A stretch of DNA of 64,000 nt, from the NCBI GenBank assembly GCA_964503045.1, contig CAZCZI010000013.1:62001-126000 (forward strand). Reading direction: 5' to 3'. This document shows, one piece after another, positions 61,782-64,000 of the stretch. The notes beneath the pieces were generated by a model. It was not told the DNA's origin. It saw only the letters and a program-made list of their open reading frames with translations, and did not search any database. A program made the translations under genes and the position numbers. Source of the stretch: CAYZJR01 sp964503045. GTDB lineage: Bacteria; Cyanobacteriota; Vampirovibrionia; Obscuribacterales; Obscuribacteraceae. Numbering within the stretch: the first letter of the stretch is position 1; each line of letters begins with the position of its first letter.

Positions 61782-62699
61782 ATGAAGAAAATCCGTTCCG
61801 CATTGATTCTCGCGTTGTTGCTGCTTACCGGTGATAGCGTTGCCGCGCCGGTGCTCTTTTCTTGCTCGTTGTCAACAAACACCCTGACTCCAGCGGCAGC
61901 ACAAGCGCGTCAAGCCAGACCAAAAGATCCCGAGTTAGATCCTTCGACCAAAGAGCTGATTGAAAATTTGGCACGGCGCCCAGAGTTGATCAATATCGAG
62001 TACCTGAAGTATCACATTGGAAGACCATCTAACGAAGCCGATAACCGCGCGGTTCCCAACAAGAATTACGTTTGGTATGCAGGTCCACAGAGATTTCCAG
62101 CGTTTCAATTGAAACAGTCACAATCGGTGGACAGCACCACATCTGAATTTACAGTCAACCTGGGGCGCCAACAGTTGATGAAGGAAGACGTCCAGAAAAT
62201 ATTTGGTGTGCCGCTGCGCATCTCCTATAACGAGCACGCACAACCAGCGATGTACTATTCGCTGGCACCCAACTCAACTCTCACTTTTGTCGAACCCCAT
62301 AACATGTTCCGCATCATAGCTGTGAATGTGGCTTATCGCGGGCCGACTATGGGAGTTCCCATATCTGATATTTATGCCGGGCATGATGCCAGGCGTCAGC
62401 GCGTATTGGAGATGCACAAGAAGGGTGATGCGCTCAATGGCATGCCCGTGATGGCAGAGCATTTGAAGGAACATCCCGAAGATGCCGAAGCACATGCGGC
62501 AATGGCAGAGATGTATCGCAGCCAATGTAGACTTAACGACGCAATATACGAGTACAAGACGGTATTGTCGTTGCCTGGGGTTGATCCGCAAATCGCCAAT
62601 CGAGCGTTAGATGGATTGAGAGCGCTCAAATTGATTCCGGAAACGAACCATGATGGTTCACAGTATGCGCAGAACCCTGCGGTTCCGCCTCAGTTGTAG
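61782..62699 (+). CDS. Exported hypothetical protein with TPR-like C-terminus
   Basis: A 305-residue protein with a signal peptide (KKIRSALILALLLLTGDSVAAP). The middle (EYLKYHIGRPSNEADNRAVPNKNYVWYAGPQRFPAFQL...) is not recognised. The C-terminal part (PVMAEHLKEHPEDAEAHAAMAEMYRSQCRLNDAIYEYKTVLSLP) is one or two TPR units. It follows another TPR gene by about 200 bases, so both may belong to one set of envelope proteins. AT-rich codon use. Confidence 0.75.
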   Translation: MKKIRSALILALLLLTGDSVAAPVLFSCSLSTNTLTPAAAQARQARPKDPELDPSTKELIENLARRPELINIEYLKYHIGRPSNEADNRAVPNKNYVWYAGPQRFPAFQLKQSQSVDSTTSEFTVNLGRQQLMKEDVQKIFGVPLRISYNEHAQPAMYYSLAPNSTLTFVEPHNMFRIIAVNVAYRGPTMGVPISDIYAGHDARRQRVLEMHKKGDALNGMPVMAEHLKEHPEDAEAHAAMAEMYRSQCRLNDAIYEYKTVLSLPGVDPQIANRALDGLRALKLIPETNHDGSQYAQNPAVPPQL

Positions 62700-62835
62700 T
62701 ACTTATGGTGATCACATAGTGATCTTAGAATCAAAAATACTCTCTTACTCATGAAAGTCTGCTTTGAGTAAGTCATTCTTTCCTATATGCAAATGCGCCC
62801 CCTGTGCTGCCCGTACGATAGATTTGGAGACCGCC

Positions 62836-63225
62836 GTGACCGTTGACTACCGAGACCTTCTCAAAGCTGCTGCAGAGGCTTCCTACAATTCCTACAGCCC
62901 GGAGTCGCAGTATCCGGTCGGCTGCGCAGTGTTGACCGGTGATGGGCGCATCTATATGGGCTGCAACGTGGAGAATCGCGCAAGCATGGGTGTGGGAATT
63001 TGCGCTGAAAGAACGGCGCTCACCAAGGCGGTTTCAGAAGGCGCTAGGGATATTGTGGCTGTTGCCGTGTATAGTCCAAAAGACCCGGATTGTTGGCCGT
63101 GCGGGGTTTGCAGGCAGTTCATCTCCGAGTACGGGCCGGGTGTTGATATTGTTGCACGCACTATTGATGGCGGTTTTCATGTCGAAAAAATCGGACAACT
63201 TTTACCCTCGCCTGCGATCGATTGA
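62836..63225 (+). CDS. cdd: Cytidine deaminase
   Basis: A 129-residue protein with the motif C-A-E (CAERTA, Cys56 and catalytic Glu58) and P-C-G-V-C (Cys89, Cys92), the zinc site of cytidine deaminases. It converts cytidine and deoxycytidine to uridine forms in pyrimidine salvage. A longer frame from the TTG at 62764 would add 24 residues with extra cysteines not found in the family. The GTG at 62836 has a TTGGAGA site and gives the usual length near 130, so it is chosen. Confidence 0.93.
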   Translation: MTVDYRDLLKAAAEASYNSYSPESQYPVGCAVLTGDGRIYMGCNVENRASMGVGICAERTALTKAVSEGARDIVAVAVYSPKDPDCWPCGVCRQFISEYGPGVDIVARTIDGGFHVEKIGQLLPSPAID

Positions 63226-63295
63226 AAAGGCGCAACCCGCGACTCGGTAAGAGTTTTGCTGTTCTTTGCAGGAAGTGTTTGCAAATTAAAAATGC

Positions 63296-63323
63296 TTGAC
63301 AAGCCTAATTTGCATGGTCTAAT
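63296..63323 (+). promoter_or_regulatory. Sigma-70-type promoter of the terminal small-protein gene
   Basis: TTGACA (63296-63301) and TCTAAT (63318-63323) with a 16-base spacer, about 40 bases before the ATG of the next gene. Confidence 0.65.
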
Positions 63324-63363
63324 TAGTGAGTACTGCGTATTACTACGACCACCGGGTCCCTAG

Positions 63364-63807
63364 ATGTCCAATAACGGTCTACTCGAAGTCTCTCACGAAC
63401 GGTTCCGGCCGGATGAGATGAGCATGCGCGAAGCGCCTGTGGACAATCTGAGTCCTATTCTGACTCAGGGGGACAATGATCTGTTCTTCAGCGCCAAAGG
63501 CGGCAAGAAAGGCAAGGAAAACGATGGTGTTCTCGGTGATCTCATAAGTGAAGTCGATACCGGTTACAAAAATTTCGCCAACTTCGCCATGAACATTGAA
63601 GGTAACGCCAAGGACGAGGTTCCGGAAGCAGCTAAAAAGAGCGAAAAAGGAAACATCCTAGATTTCGGCGACATGGCAAGTCTCTATGGACTCAAAGAAG
63701 TGGAGCAGCGCCGCAACATCGATAATTACACGCGAGGCGCAAGCGCCGAGCAGCGCGCCATCGCAGACGAGAATACTTTCCAGCACGTGTTTGGAAAAGC
63801 GGCGTAG
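63364..63807 (+). CDS. Hypothetical small acidic and basic protein
   Basis: A 147-residue soluble protein without recognised domain. It is rich in charged residues, has a Lys/Gly stretch (AKGGKKGKEND), and helical pieces (LISEVDTGYKNFANFAMNIEG, ASLYGLKEVEQRRNIDNYTRG). No signal or membrane segment. A good promoter lies upstream, but no Shine-Dalgarno site. The gene is probably monocistronic. Confidence 0.65.
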   Translation: MSNNGLLEVSHERFRPDEMSMREAPVDNLSPILTQGDNDLFFSAKGGKKGKENDGVLGDLISEVDTGYKNFANFAMNIEGNAKDEVPEAAKKSEKGNILDFGDMASLYGLKEVEQRRNIDNYTRGASAEQRAIADENTFQHVFGKAA

Positions 63808-63970
63808 GAGTGGGCTCTGCTCCGAACGCATTTTTCGACATCCGCGACTACTAGCGTGACTAGTATAAAATTCCATAATCTCTCCATACTCTCTTCATCA
63901 GCAATCCACACATGCTGTCTAGGATGATTGCATGAAGTGGGGCGAGCGACCCAGGCGAGGTGGAGAACAG

Positions 63971-64000
63971 ATGATGCGCAGCGCGAAATCAGAAAGAGAT
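63971..64000 (+). CDS. Possible gene start running off the window
   Basis: An ATG ATG pair is preceded by GAGGTGGAG at a suitable distance, and the frame is open to the end of the window, but only about ten codons are visible. This is a weak prediction. Confidence 0.25.
   Translation, partial: MMRSAKSERD

Overview
The window reads as a chromosomal segment of a Gram-negative-type bacterium. It carries an Mla-type phospholipid transport operon, several lipoproteins with lipoboxes, a BamB-like propeller and an envelope LytM-type peptidase. A cyanobacterial-style glycine-tailed RRM protein, RF2 with its frameshift site, and many TPR and secreted proteins of unknown role fit a non-photosynthetic Cyanobacteriota lineage (Melainabacteria/Obscuribacterales-like). 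That placement is inference; no rRNA or other decisive marker is present. I see no tRNA, rRNA, CRISPR array, IS element or prophage.

Layout. 1-10.6 kb: PQQ-type propeller (cut by the window edge), LytM peptidase, gatB, RRM protein, the mlaE-mlaF-mlaD-like operon, an M50 site-2 protease, an unknown membrane protein and a TPR protein. 10.7-23.5 kb: ftsH, an SGNH-like anchored protein, a ParB-fold small protein, then a MoxR/Bat-type locus read leftward (VWA, TPR, VWA, MoxR, DUF58, BatD-like, CtpA-like protease). 24.4-35.7 kb: an orphan AbiEi/DUF6088-like gene, then a leftward stress module of two divergent PrkA kinases, YeaH/YhbH and SpoVR, followed by three uncharacterised genes, one of which joins a zinc ribbon to a chagasin-like domain. 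36.4-44 kb: prfB with programmed +1 frameshift, a FAD oxidoreductase, an IPT/TIG protein, an excisionase-type HTH protein, small secreted and membrane proteins and a PfkB sugar kinase. 44-54 kb: PP2C phosphatase, repeat-rich lipoprotein, HAD hydrolase, DmpA-type peptidase, a protein made of a duplicated domain, an alternative sigma factor and four small exported proteins, the last a predicted beta-solenoid. 54.9-64 kb: a membrane protein, a VWA plus TROVE/Ro60-like gene pair, a divergent metal P-type ATPase, two TPR-like exported proteins, cytidine deaminase and an unknown small protein.

The most striking non-genic feature is a family of short palindromes built on GATTTTTCC and its reverse complement. 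About nine copies lie across the window, all between genes. Their outer arms vary from copy to copy but change together on both sides, so dyad symmetry is being kept. One copy sits in the loop of an intrinsic terminator, one lies between a gene and its terminator, and two flank the AbiEi-like gene. This is the best candidate here for an undescribed element family.

The window also alternates between two composition classes. One is GC-richer, with C/G-ending codons and strong Shine-Dalgarno sites (ftsH, MoxR/Bat, PrkA/YeaH/SpoVR, DmpA, sigma, P-type ATPase). The other is more AT-rich (gatB, mla, prfB, oxidoreductase, TROVE, TPR genes). Many of the GC-rich genes belong to proteolysis, chaperone-like or stress systems, so high or conditional expression is one explanation and separate ancestry another.
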